A stretch of 36,012 bases of DNA. It comes from Acidimicrobiales bacterium. GTDB taxonomy: Bacteria; Actinomycetota; Acidimicrobiia; Acidimicrobiales; Acidimicrobilacustridaceae. Positions 7,649-15,877 of this stretch are shown here, piece after piece. Under the pieces are notes generated by a model. The model was not told the origin of the DNA, did no database searches, and saw only the letters and a program-made list of their open reading frames with translations. Within the stretch, counting starts at the first letter, position 1. Each line of letters starts with the position of its first letter. The position numbers and the translations under genes were made by a program. The DNA lies in assembly GCA_025456085.1 (NCBI GenBank), contig JALOLF010000027.1, forward strand, positions 1 to 36,012. Reading direction: 5' to 3'.

Positions 7649-9838
7649 ATGTCGAACTCGCTCTCTCGCTTGGGCCGCTGGGTGGCCGTGCACCGGCGCC
7701 TCGTGGTGGTGGTGTGGTTGGTCGTGGCGATCGGGCTCGTGGCCGCGAACCGTGGCGTCGGCGGCGGCACCGTCGACGACTTCGAGGTCCCCGGCGTCGA
7801 ATCGCAGGCGACGATCGACCTCCTGGAGGAGCAGTTCCCCGAGCGCTCGGGCGCGACGGCGATGCTGGTGTTCCACGTGCCCGACGGCGGGATCACCGAA
7901 CCCGGGTCGGCCGACGCGATCGCCGCGACAGTCGAGGAGGTCCGCGCACTCGATCACGTCGTCGGCGTCACCGAGCCCCTTGCGACCCCACGATCGATCT
8001 CGCCCGACGGCACAACGGCGTTCGCCGCAGTGCAGTTCGACGCGCCGACCGCCGAGCTCGGACGGTCCACGCTCGACGCGCTGGTCGACACCGCGACCCC
8101 GGCCCAGGCCGCCGGCGTGCAGGTGGAGTTCGGCGGCGAGCTGCCGACCGTGCTGAAGGAACGCACCACCGGGGCCGCCGAGATGATCGGCATCATCGCC
8201 GCGCTGATCATCCTGTTCGTGACCTTCCGAGCGGTGCTCGCGGCAGTGATGCCACTCGGCGTCGCGATCGCGGGACTCGTGACCGGGCTCTCGATCGTGG
8301 GGCTCCTCGGCGCGTGGATCGCCATCCCGTCGGTCGCGCCTCGGCTCGGGACCATGATCGGGCTCGGGGTCGGCATCGACTACGCGCTGTTCGTCCTCAG
8401 TCGGCATCGTGATCAACTCGCCGAGGGGATGGACGTCGAGGAGTCGATCGGTCGAACGAACGCCACGGCGGGACAAGCGGTGGTGGTTGCGGGTGGCACG
8501 GTGGTGGTCGCCATCCTCGGCCTCCAGCTCGCCGGGATCCCGTTCGTCGCGGCGCTGGGCTACTCGGCCTCGATCGTCGTCGCCGTCGCCGTGGTCGCCG
8601 CGATCACGCTCCTGCCGGCCCTGCTCGGATTCGCCGGTCACCGGGTGCTCCCGCGAGCCAACCGCAACGCCTCGGCCGTGGAGGGCGCAGGGCACAGCGG
8701 CTGGGTGCGCTGGGCCCACTGGGTCGCCTATCACCCCTGGCGCAGTGCGATCGGGGCGACGGCAGTCCTCCTGGCGCTGTCGGTCCCGATGCTCGACATG
8801 CGGCTCGGACAGGCCGACGCCGGCACCGACCCCACGTCCACCACCCACCGTCGCGCCTACGACCTGTTGGCTGCCGGGTTCGGCGAGGGCTTCAACGGGC
8901 CACTGCTGATCGCGGTCGACCTCGGCGACGACCCCGACCCGGCAACGCTCGATCCGATCGTCGCAGCACTGGCGGCTGACCCCGGAGTGCGGGCGGTCTC
9001 GCCGCCCGAGCTCAACGCCGCCGGCGATACCGGGCTCATCACTGCGATCCCCACGAGCAAGCCGCAGGACCAGGCCACGAACGACCTCGTCCACCGACTC
9101 CGCGACTCGACCCTGCCGACTGCGACGTCCGACACCGGCGTGACCGCGCTCGTCGGCGGGCCGACCGCCGGGTTCATCGACCAGTCCGACAAGATCGCCG
9201 ACCGGCTCCTGTGGTTCATCGCCGCCGTCGTGTCACTGTCGTTCTTGTTGCTGATGATCGTGTTCCGCTCGATCCTCGTCCCGCTCAAGGCAGCCCTGCT
9301 GAATCTGCTGTCGATCGGTGCCGCCTACGGCGTCGTGGTCGCCGTCTTCCAGTGGGGCTGGGGTCGGTCGCTCATCGGCCTCGACGAGGCCGTGCCGATC
9401 GCGTCGTTCGTCCCGATGATGATGTTCGCGATCCTGTTCGGCCTGTCGATGGACTACGAGGTGTTCATCCTCTCCCGCATCCGCGAGGAGTACCACCGAG
9501 GCCACAGCAACATCGACAGCGTCGTGGAAGGCCTCGGGGCCACCGCCAAGGTCATCACCGCTGCCGCGCTCATCATGATCAGCGTCTTCCTCGGCTTCGT
9601 CGCCAGCGACGATCCCGTCGTCAAGATGATGGGCGTCGGACTCGCCACCGCCGTCGCCGTCGACGCCACCATCGTGCGCATGGTCCTCGTCCCGTCCACC
9701 ATGGCCCTCGTCGGCGACGCCAACTGGTGGCTCCCACGCTGGCTCGACCGCATCCTGCCCCACCTCGACCTCGACCTCGACGACGATGCTCCACCCGACG
9801 TCGCCCTGCCCGCCCACGCCGAAGGAGCCACCGCATGA
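7649..9838 (+). CDS. MMPL/RND-family transporter
   Basis: A 729-residue membrane protein with the duplicated RND layout. There is one helix near residues 15-35, a periplasmic domain to ~170, a six-helix bundle (~180-340), a second helix (~365-385), a second periplasmic domain, and a second helix bundle (~520-700). GVGIDYALFVLSRHR and FGLSMDYEVFILSRIREEY are the paired MMPL motifs with the acidic/tyrosine residues typical of proton-coupled actinobacterial MMPL proteins. ATG 7649 has GGAGG 7 nt upstream. Family members export lipids or drugs; the substrate here is unknown. Control by the divergent TetR gene is likely. Confidence 0.9.
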   Translation: MSNSLSRLGRWVAVHRRLVVVVWLVVAIGLVAANRGVGGGTVDDFEVPGVESQATIDLLEEQFPERSGATAMLVFHVPDGGITEPGSADAIAATVEEVRALDHVVGVTEPLATPRSISPDGTTAFAAVQFDAPTAELGRSTLDALVDTATPAQAAGVQVEFGGELPTVLKERTTGAAEMIGIIAALIILFVTFRAVLAAVMPLGVAIAGLVTGLSIVGLLGAWIAIPSVAPRLGTMIGLGVGIDYALFVLSRHRDQLAEGMDVEESIGRTNATAGQAVVVAGGTVVVAILGLQLAGIPFVAALGYSASIVVAVAVVAAITLLPALLGFAGHRVLPRANRNASAVEGAGHSGWVRWAHWVAYHPWRSAIGATAVLLALSVPMLDMRLGQADAGTDPTSTTHRRAYDLLAAGFGEGFNGPLLIAVDLGDDPDPATLDPIVAALAADPGVRAVSPPELNAAGDTGLITAIPTSKPQDQATNDLVHRLRDSTLPTATSDTGVTALVGGPTAGFIDQSDKIADRLLWFIAAVVSLSFLLLMIVFRSILVPLKAALLNLLSIGAAYGVVVAVFQWGWGRSLIGLDEAVPIASFVPMMMFAILFGLSMDYEVFILSRIREEYHRGHSNIDSVVEGLGATAKVITAAALIMISVFLGFVASDDPVVKMMGVGLATAVAVDATIVRMVLVPSTMALVGDANWWLPRWLDRILPHLDLDLDDDAPPDVALPAHAEGATA

Positions 9839-9891
9839 GCCGGCGGCGGTTGCCCCCCTTCGCAGCCCCGTCAACAGCCGCACCGCCCTGA
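9835..9891 (+). other. Aborted 18-codon cistron coupled to the MMPL gene
   Basis: ATG 9835 overlaps the MMPL stop (ATGA) and has a strong Shine-Dalgarno (GAAGGAG, 9821-9827) 7 nt upstream, yet the frame stops after 18 codons. It looks like the 5' end of a formerly longer downstream gene. The serine recombinase gene lies ~130 bp further on. It may simply be chance. Confidence 0.3.
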
Positions 9892-10021
9892 CGGGCTCGA
9901 ACACGTGATGCCGCGCTTGAAGCACCCCTGGACCAAGGCAGGTTCGGGGTGCGGACGGGGGAGGCGTCCGGTGCTCAGAGTTCCAGCTCGCCGCGAAGTG
10001 CAACAGTGTGCTCTGGGGTGT

Positions 10022-11686
10022 CTACGCCCCTCCGACACGACCAGCTGGTACACGAGCCAGCTGGGCTTCTACCAGGACTTTCTTGTCCTGGGGATGCCAG
10101 GTGAGGCGCAGGCCGAGCGCCTCGTAGAGCTTGGCTCGTTGTGCTGGGTCGGCATCGGCGAGCACGGTGATCATGTCGCCGAGGCCTTCGATGACGGCTC
10201 GCATCTGTGCGGGCGTGGGAGCGTCGCCGGGTGTGGCGGTGCGGAGGGCCTGGTCGGCTCGTTGACGTTCGGCAGTGACCTCGCTCATCCATCCGGCCAC
10301 GATCGTGGGGTCGGCGCCGGCCTCGAGGGCGGCACGGTGTCGGGCGAGCTTGCGGTCGCACTCGGCGATGGTCTGGCGAGCCTGATCGGCGCGTTCGTCG
10401 TCGTCGTGGCTCTCGTAGACGGCGGCGAGTTGGGCGCAGGTGTCGTCGATGTGGTCGGGGTCGAAGAGCTGGGCGAGCCACTCGTCGAGGGCGGGAACGA
10501 CCTTGTCTTCGCGCAGGTAGACGGTCGGTGGGTGCTCGAGACCGGCCTTCTGGGCGTACTGGTCCCGGAAGCTGCACTTGTACTGGGGGTGGCCGTGGTT
10601 GAACGCTCCCGCCATGCGCCGCCCGCACAGCCCGCAGAACATGAGCCCTCGGAGCAGGTACGCCCGCTCGGTCGGCATCAGGGTCTTGGGTCGGGCGACT
10701 CGGACGTGTGAGGCCATGATCGCCTGGACCCGCTCGAAGGTGGCCAGGTCGACGAGCGCTTCGTGCGTGGGTCCGTCGGACCAGATCCACTTGTCTTTGG
10801 TGTTCCAGCGCATCCGGGTGCGGTGCCCGAGGGCGACGTCGTCGGGGTCGACGAGGTCTTCGTCCTTTCGTTGCCGGGCCCACACCTGGTGGCCGGTGTA
10901 GCGGGGGTTGTGCAGGATCGCTCGCACCGCGGAGTGGGCCCAGGCGCCGCCGGAGTGCTGGCGGTGCCGGTTGCGGGCCGGGTCGTGGGCTGACGGGGAG
11001 GCGATGCCGTCTGCGGTGAGCCCTTCGGCGATCGAGCGCAGCCCGTAGCCGTCGAGGTACTCGGCGAAGATCCGGCGTACGACCGGTGCGGCCATGGGGT
11101 CGGGCTCGAGGCGATGGCTTCGCTTGCCGTCGGCGGCCTTGGCCGGGTTCGGGTGGGCACCGGCATCAGCGAGTCGGTACCCGAACGGTGGGCGTCCGCC
11201 GAGGTAGCGGCCCTCGGTGGCGGCCTGGGACGCCATGGCGGTGCGCACCCGGACCTTGATGCGGTTGCGTTCGCCCTTGGACATGCCGCCGTAGAGCGAC
11301 ATGACCAGGTCGTGTGCCTCGGAGTCCGGGTCGACCCGGCCGCCGACCTCGGGGACCCACAGCTCGACGCCGTAGTGCACCAATGTCGGGAACGTCAGCC
11401 CGAACTGTTGGCCGTAGAAGGCACGGGCCGGCTCTCCGATCACTACTGCGTCGAAGGGACGGTCGTCTCGGCGGCGGATGTCCTCGAGCAGCCGGGAGGC
11501 CTCCGGCCTGCGCTTCCACGGGAGCGACCGGGACTGGCCGATGTCGAAGTACTCGGCTACCACCTCACCGTGGCTCTCGATGAGCTGGCTGGCACGCGAC
11601 AGCTGCCACGCCTTCGAGCTCTCGGGATCTTGTTGATCCTCGGTGGACACCCGGCCGTAGAACGCAAACCGCTTCGCCATGGTCAT
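10022..11686 (-). CDS. Large serine recombinase (site-specific integrase)
   Basis: A 554-residue protein. The resolvase-type catalytic domain (residues ~5-160) carries FYGRVSTEDQ, with Ser14 the likely nucleophile. A recombinase domain follows (~175-330; GRPPFGYRLADAG, SIAEGLTADGI, ILHNPRYTGHQVWARQ), then a zinc-ribbon-like segment (FCGLCGRRM...YKCSF) and a coiled-coil-prone stretch (~430-490). This is the layout of phage/ICE integrases such as phiC31 Int. The start is ATG 11686, which overlaps the stop of the small upstream gene (ATGA); ATG 11680 is possible. By analogy the attachment site should lie near one end of the gene. I could not identify att sequences. Confidence 0.88.
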   Translation of the reverse strand: MTMAKRFAFYGRVSTEDQQDPESSKAWQLSRASQLIESHGEVVAEYFDIGQSRSLPWKRRPEASRLLEDIRRRDDRPFDAVVIGEPARAFYGQQFGLTFPTLVHYGVELWVPEVGGRVDPDSEAHDLVMSLYGGMSKGERNRIKVRVRTAMASQAATEGRYLGGRPPFGYRLADAGAHPNPAKAADGKRSHRLEPDPMAAPVVRRIFAEYLDGYGLRSIAEGLTADGIASPSAHDPARNRHRQHSGGAWAHSAVRAILHNPRYTGHQVWARQRKDEDLVDPDDVALGHRTRMRWNTKDKWIWSDGPTHEALVDLATFERVQAIMASHVRVARPKTLMPTERAYLLRGLMFCGLCGRRMAGAFNHGHPQYKCSFRDQYAQKAGLEHPPTVYLREDKVVPALDEWLAQLFDPDHIDDTCAQLAAVYESHDDDERADQARQTIAECDRKLARHRAALEAGADPTIVAGWMSEVTAERQRADQALRTATPGDAPTPAQMRAVIEGLGDMITVLADADPAQRAKLYEALGLRLTWHPQDKKVLVEAQLARVPAGRVGGA

Positions 11687-11859
11687 GACGCTACGGCGTC
11701 GGGCTCGTCGGGGCGCCGATTCGGCAGATCGACCACCGCCGCACCCCGTCGCGCTTCGCGCACGATCGAGGCCAGTACCCGAGCGGCGGCAGCGCTCATC
11801 ACCGGAAGCTCGGAGGGCGCCTCGACGGCGATGCCGTCTCGGTTCTCCTTGGCGCTCAT
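11683..11859 (-). CDS. Small hypothetical protein translationally coupled to the recombinase
   Basis: A 58-residue protein starting at ATG 11859 with an AGGA/CAGG Shine-Dalgarno-like stretch just upstream, and ending in an ATGA overlap with the recombinase start. The sequence is helical and charged (SAAAARVLASIVREARRG) with no motif I recognise. The frame stays open upstream to 12399 on the same strand, but that extension is Arg/Pro-rich and runs through repeat blocks, so I treat it as non-coding. The coupling suggests a role with the integrase, such as a directionality factor or stabiliser. This is inference only. Confidence 0.5.
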   Translation of the reverse strand: MSAKENRDGIAVEAPSELPVMSAAAARVLASIVREARRGAAVVDLPNRRPDEPDAVAS

Positions 11860-12025
11860 CCTGCGGTCCTGTTCGACAGCGTCGACGCACCACGCCAGGT
11901 CGACAGGATTCTCGGCGGCTCGGCGACGTCGGGTGGACGTGGGTCGCCGCAAGCTGCGGGGGACCGCTGCGCCGAGTTCCGTCGGTTCGATGGGCGGTTC
12001 ATGAGCCGACCGTCGCAATCGGGAC

Positions 12026-12057
12026 TCCCGGTTCTGCTCCCGGTTCAGGTCCCGATC
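12026..12057 (+). repeat. Repeat copy A, three 12-nt iteron-like units
   Basis: Tandem units of the form (C/G)TCCCGGTTCT with a 12-nt period starting at 12025, 12037 and 12049. The 32-nt block matches 28 of 32 positions, without gaps, to copy C at 13050-13081 in the same orientation, 1,024 nt away. The conserved cores are TCCCGG and GGTCCCGATC. Confidence 0.6.
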
Positions 12058-12127
12058 GGGAGAAATCCCAGAAATGTTCCTTGCGGTGATGACCGGTGCG
12101 GAGCGCCCGCTGGCGGACCCGAAGACG

Positions 12128-12170
12128 CCTCTGACCAGGGGATGGGACCGAAACGGGGACCGCAGCGGGA
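12128..12170 (-). repeat. Repeat copy B, inverted relative to copy C
   Basis: The plus strand here begins CCTCTGACCAGGG and continues with GGGACC units 12-13 nt apart. It aligns to the reverse complement of 13050-13093 over about 44 nt, roughly 38 matching positions by eye with two or three one-base gaps. The pair forms an inverted repeat about 0.9 kb apart. Confidence 0.6.
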
Positions 12171-12740
12171 GCTCGAGCGGGAGACCGCCGGCTTCGATGG
12201 CGTCGACCACATCGTTTCCCGATGTGCGGTCTCTGCGCAGTGGGGCGGGCCCCACGACGAAAACGCCGTCAGTTCCCGAACGGGTCACGCTTACCTGCGT
12301 CGGAGCCGCGTCGTTGCCGGTGCGTCGCTGCCAGCCGATCAAGTCGCCCATGGTGCACGAGGGCGTGAGGTCCGTCGCATCCCTCGTGGTGCCCGACACG
12401 CGGCTCCACGGGCCGCCGCAGGGACGATAAACGCCTGCTGGGAGCCAAGGGGCTCAGGGGCCGAGAACCCAAACCGCGGACCGGTCTCGGAGCGGACCTT
12501 TGGGCGTGACTGGTCCCGACCCTTGGGAGGTCGCGCAGGTGCTCCGATCGCACGGCCGTCGCGTCCGCCACCTGCCACAGAGGACGCCGCCCTCAACGTG
12601 GTCACCATCGACATCGGCCCACGCGTCGCCCGGCACAGCCAGAGCAGCGTCCGCCGACCCTCGTCAGCCGATCACGACCGGGCCACCCCCAGCCACAACC
12701 ACGTGAAGCTCACAGACTTGCACAGGAGTGTGCGGGGGCT

Positions 12741-12829
12741 CGGCCGGGAACCACCGGCCGAGTGGCTCGACCCGGCGCCGGTGGCGCCAGGGACGGGTGT
12801 CTGCGACACGGCCATGGCTGTGCCATGGC
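12741..12829. repeat. Cluster of three stem-loops, oriT-like
   Basis: Three perfect inverted repeats lie in 89 nt: CGGCCG (12741-12746/12755-12760, 8-nt loop), GGCGCC (12774-12779/12783-12788, GGT loop) and GCCATGGC (12811-12818/12822-12829, TGT loop). Closely spaced hairpins next to a relaxase gene are typical of transfer origins, but a nic site cannot be named from sequence. High GC makes short palindromes common, so the cluster rather than any single hairpin is the evidence. Confidence 0.4.
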
Positions 12830-13049
12830 ATTGCTCGTCGCTGAGCGCCGGCGCCCTTGGCCGGTTGACCTGCCTGTGCCACGCCGAGGTGGCGGCCCTC
12901 CCATGGGGCGAGCCGGTGGAGCCGCCGACTGAAGGGTGTTGCCACGACGTGTAGGCCCGGCCCGATCGAAGCAGCCTGCTCGCAGCGTCGGGCGACGCCC
13001 GAGGGCAATTGGCCGTCGGCTCCGACCCGAGGAGTCACGGGAGTGTCGG

Positions 13050-13093
13050 TCCCGGATCTGGTCCCGGTTTCGGTCCCGATCCCTGGTCAGAGG
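13050..13093 (+). repeat. Repeat copy C upstream of the relaxase gene
   Basis: Three 12-nt units beginning GGTCCCG at 13048, 13060 and 13072 are followed by CCCTGGTCAGAGG. The block is a direct repeat of copy A (28/32) and an inverted repeat of copy B. It ends about 150 nt before the relaxase start, where replication or relaxosome binding sites could sit. Confidence 0.6.
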
Positions 13094-13243
13094 GGTGGTG
13101 CCGGTCTGGAACGGCACGACCGGGAACCCGTCCGGGAGATCGTGCCGGAGGTGGCTCGGGAGCTCGCTGTGCGGAGATCTGTCGATGTGCACGCGACGCG
13201 AAGCGGTTGGGCGGGTGGGTTGTGGTGGGTGGAGGTCGGTGTC

Positions 13244-15790
13244 GTGTTGAACATCGGGAAGCTGGCGGCGGGCAAGGCCGGCTACTACTTGGCCCTGGCG
13301 TCCGGGGTGGAGGACTACTACACGGGCCACGGGGAGCCGCCGGGTCGATGGTTCGGGGCCGGCGCTGATCACCTCGGGCTTGGCGGCACTGTCATCGCTG
13401 GCGACCTCACGGCCATCCTCGAGGGACGTGACCCTGGTTCAGGGGAGCGACTCGGCCGGGCCAGGATGCCAGGGTTCGACCTGACCTTCCGGGCACCGAA
13501 GACCGTCTCGTTGCTCTACGCCCTCGGCGACCCCGAGCTCGTCGCCGCTGGGGTGGTGGCGGCTCACGAGGCCGCGGTCGACGCGGCGATCGGGTATCTG
13601 GGACGTTCCGCATGTTGGACTCGTCGGCGCATCGGCGGGGAGATCACGCCGGTGGCGGGGGAGGGGTTCGTGGCGGCGGGGTTCCGTCATCAGACGTCGC
13701 GAGCGGGGGACCCGACGTTGCACACCCATGTGTTGGTGGCGAACCTGACTCGCACCGCCGATGGACGGTGGGGCGCTCTCGATGGTCGCGAGCTCTACGT
13801 GCACGCCAAGACCGCCGGCTACCTCTACCAGGCGCACCTCCGGGCGGAGCTGACCCGCCGGTTGGGGATGGAGTGGCGGCCGGTGGTGAACGGCTGCGCG
13901 GACATCGCGGGGATCCCCGGGGCGGTGGTCGGGGAGTTCTCGACGCGCCGTCTGGAGATCCTCGAGCGGATGGAGGAACGAGGCCAGTGGTCGGCGAAAG
14001 CGGCGCAAGCCGCGGCGTTGGACACCCGTCGGGCGAAGGACTACCAGGTCGATGCTGCAGCGCTGCGTGTCGGCTGGGCCGACCGTGCCGCCGCCGTCGG
14101 GTTCGGTCCTGATCGGGTCGATCGGCTCTTGGCGAAGAGTGTCCGCCGCGAACCGGACATCGCCGTTGCCGGCAGCCTCTTCGTGGAGTTGGCCGGCCGG
14201 AACGGTCTGACGAAGCACGCCACGACCTTCACGAGAGCGGACGTGATCCGCGGCGTCGCCGCCGGACTCCCTGAAGGCGCCGACGTCGCCATGGTCGAGC
14301 GCTTGGCTGATGAGTTCTTGTTGGATCCGAGGCTGGTGCGGGTGGGGGAGGTGAAGGGTCGGGAGTCGTGGACGACCGGTGAGCTGCTCGCAACGGAACG
14401 CCGCCTCGTCGCAGGGATCATCTCCCGACGCGACGAGATGACCGGGATCGCCGAGCGCGCGGTGGTGGCGACTGCCATCGCCGCCCGCCCGTCGATCAGC
14501 GAAGAGCAGGCCGACATGGTGGCTGAGCTCTGCCTTGCCGGCAGCGGCGTCGCTGTCGTGGTGGGCGCGGCCGGGACGGGTAAGACGTTCGCTCTCGCCG
14601 CCGCGCATGAGGGATGGGAGCGGTCCGGCTACCACGTCTACGGCGCTGCGCTGTCGGCCCGGGCCGCTGCCGAGCTCCAGGACGGGTCCGGCATCGAGTC
14701 GGTCACGCTCACCCGTCTGCTCGCGCAGATCGACTCTGGTCGGGTCCGGCTCGATGCCAGGTCGGTGGTCGTCGTCGATGAGGCCGGGATGGTCGGCACC
14801 CGCACCCTCGATCGCCTTCACGGGGTTACCTCGGCAGCTGGGGCGAAGTTGGTGCTGGTCGGTGATCCCGCTCAGCTGCCCGAGATCGAGGCCGGCGGCG
14901 CCTTCCGATCCCTCACCCGCCGCCTGGAGCCGATCCAACTGGTCGAGAACCGTCGGCAGACCGAGCCGTGGGAACGCTCGGCCCTCTCTGATCTGCGTTC
15001 CGGGGAGATCGGCTCCGCTGTTGGCGCCTACCGCCGCCAGGACCGCATCGTCGTCGCCGAGGATCTCGACGACCTGCGTGACCGGGTCGTCCACGACTGG
15101 TTCCAGTCCCACCGATCAGGCGAGAGCGCCTTGATGGTCGCTGCGCACCGCAGCGAGGTCGCCGATCTCAACCAGCGCGCCCGGGAGCACCTCGACGAGG
15201 CGGGACTCCTCGGCCCGACCCGACTGAGAGTCGGTGGTCGGGAGTTCGCCGAAGGCGACCGAGTCATGGCCATCGGCGCCAACCACTACGACCTCGACAT
15301 CCTCAACGGCGACCTCGGCACCATCACCCACCTGCACGATAACGGCGACGTCACCTACCACTCCGACCGGGTTCGAGAAGCACGCACCATGCCCGCCAAG
15401 GTCGTCACCGACGGTCTCCTGGACCACGGCTACGCCCGGACGAACCACAAGGCCCAAGGCGCGACCGTGGACCGCTGCTTCATCCTCGGCGACGACGGCG
15501 ACCTCGACCACCAAGCCGGCTACGCCGCCCTCTCCCGCGGTCGCTACGAGAACCGCCTCTACGTCCTGCGACCCGACGACGAGGTCCAGGGTCCGGCCGT
15601 GGAGGAGGCCCTCGTCGATCACGTCATCAACGAACTGTCTCGAGACCGTTCTCACCGCCTTGCCTCCGAGGTGACCCGGCCTGACCACCACCCAACCGGT
15701 CCAGAGCATCCGAGCGAGATGCCTGCGGGCAGACCTGGTGCACGACCCCCGGCCGTCGAACCACCCGACCTCGGCATCGACCTCTGGTAG
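13244..15790 (+). CDS. MobF-family (TrwC/TraI-like) relaxase-helicase
   Basis: An 848-residue protein. The N-terminal relaxase domain (residues ~1-290) has the tyrosine pairs GYY and EDYY expected for the MobF nucleophiles, plus the metal-binding histidine triad in FRHQTSRAGDPTLHTHVL. The C-terminal RecD/UvrD-like helicase has Walker A GAAGTGKTF, Walker B VVVVDEAGM, GDPAQLPEIEAGGAF and a late YARTNHKAQGATVD motif. I chose GTG 13244 (VLNIGKLAAG), with GGAGG 8 nt upstream, because family members begin MLxIGKL; the open frame reaches further upstream through repeat copy C. It nicks and unwinds DNA for conjugative transfer. At under 900 residues it is on the short side, with a Pro-rich C-terminus. 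No transfer channel genes are nearby. Confidence 0.88.
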   Translation: MLNIGKLAAGKAGYYLALASGVEDYYTGHGEPPGRWFGAGADHLGLGGTVIAGDLTAILEGRDPGSGERLGRARMPGFDLTFRAPKTVSLLYALGDPELVAAGVVAAHEAAVDAAIGYLGRSACWTRRRIGGEITPVAGEGFVAAGFRHQTSRAGDPTLHTHVLVANLTRTADGRWGALDGRELYVHAKTAGYLYQAHLRAELTRRLGMEWRPVVNGCADIAGIPGAVVGEFSTRRLEILERMEERGQWSAKAAQAAALDTRRAKDYQVDAAALRVGWADRAAAVGFGPDRVDRLLAKSVRREPDIAVAGSLFVELAGRNGLTKHATTFTRADVIRGVAAGLPEGADVAMVERLADEFLLDPRLVRVGEVKGRESWTTGELLATERRLVAGIISRRDEMTGIAERAVVATAIAARPSISEEQADMVAELCLAGSGVAVVVGAAGTGKTFALAAAHEGWERSGYHVYGAALSARAAAELQDGSGIESVTLTRLLAQIDSGRVRLDARSVVVVDEAGMVGTRTLDRLHGVTSAAGAKLVLVGDPAQLPEIEAGGAFRSLTRRLEPIQLVENRRQTEPWERSALSDLRSGEIGSAVGAYRRQDRIVVAEDLDDLRDRVVHDWFQSHRSGESALMVAAHRSEVADLNQRAREHLDEAGLLGPTRLRVGGREFAEGDRVMAIGANHYDLDILNGDLGTITHLHDNGDVTYHSDRVREARTMPAKVVTDGLLDHGYARTNHKAQGATVDRCFILGDDGDLDHQAGYAALSRGRYENRLYVLRPDDEVQGPAVEEALVDHVINELSRDRSHRLASEVTRPDHHPTGPEHPSEMPAGRPGARPPAVEPPDLGIDLW

Positions 15791-15877
15791 GGGCACCGGT
15801 GGGAGGGGAGGCTCGTCTCGGTCGAAGCTGAGACGCAGGACTGGCACTCCTGCTCGAGAGAGGTCAGTCGCAGTGGA

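Larger units (their letters stand above)
11860..13243. other. Gene-poor mobility region between recombinase and relaxase
   Basis: About 1.4 kb between the divergent recombinase operon and relaxase gene has no convincing coding sequence. Long open frames here are Arg/Pro/Ser-rich by-products of GC content. The segment carries three related 12-nt-periodic repeat blocks (12026-12057, 12128-12170, 13050-13093) and three consecutive stem-loops (12741-12829). A place next to a MobF relaxase gene is where an oriT would be expected. Confidence 0.5.

Noticed and set aside
7012-8412. 466-codon plus-strand frame
   Set aside because: Antisense to TetR and out of frame with MMPL; composition is that of a shadow.
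6950-9094. 714-codon minus-strand frame
   Set aside because: It overlaps the TetR gene in another frame and the MMPL gene antisense, with low-complexity Arg/Asp/His-rich translation.
11860-12399. Upstream extension of the small gene coupled to the recombinase
   Set aside because: It is open but repeat-derived (Arg/Asn/Glu repeats from block A), and ATG 11859 has a better translation signal.
12001-12954. 317-codon plus-strand frame between recombinase and relaxase
   Set aside because: No motif, no ribosome binding site, Arg/Pro/Ser/His-rich, and it runs through repeat blocks and hairpins.
13043-13243. Longer relaxase N-terminus starting at 13043
   Set aside because: Family members begin at the MLxIGKL-like motif; the extra residues come from repeat block C, and GTG 13244 has a well-spaced GGAGG.
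15116-15847. 243-codon minus-strand frame
   Set aside because: Antisense to the relaxase helicase domain; Val/Asp/Gly-rich shadow.
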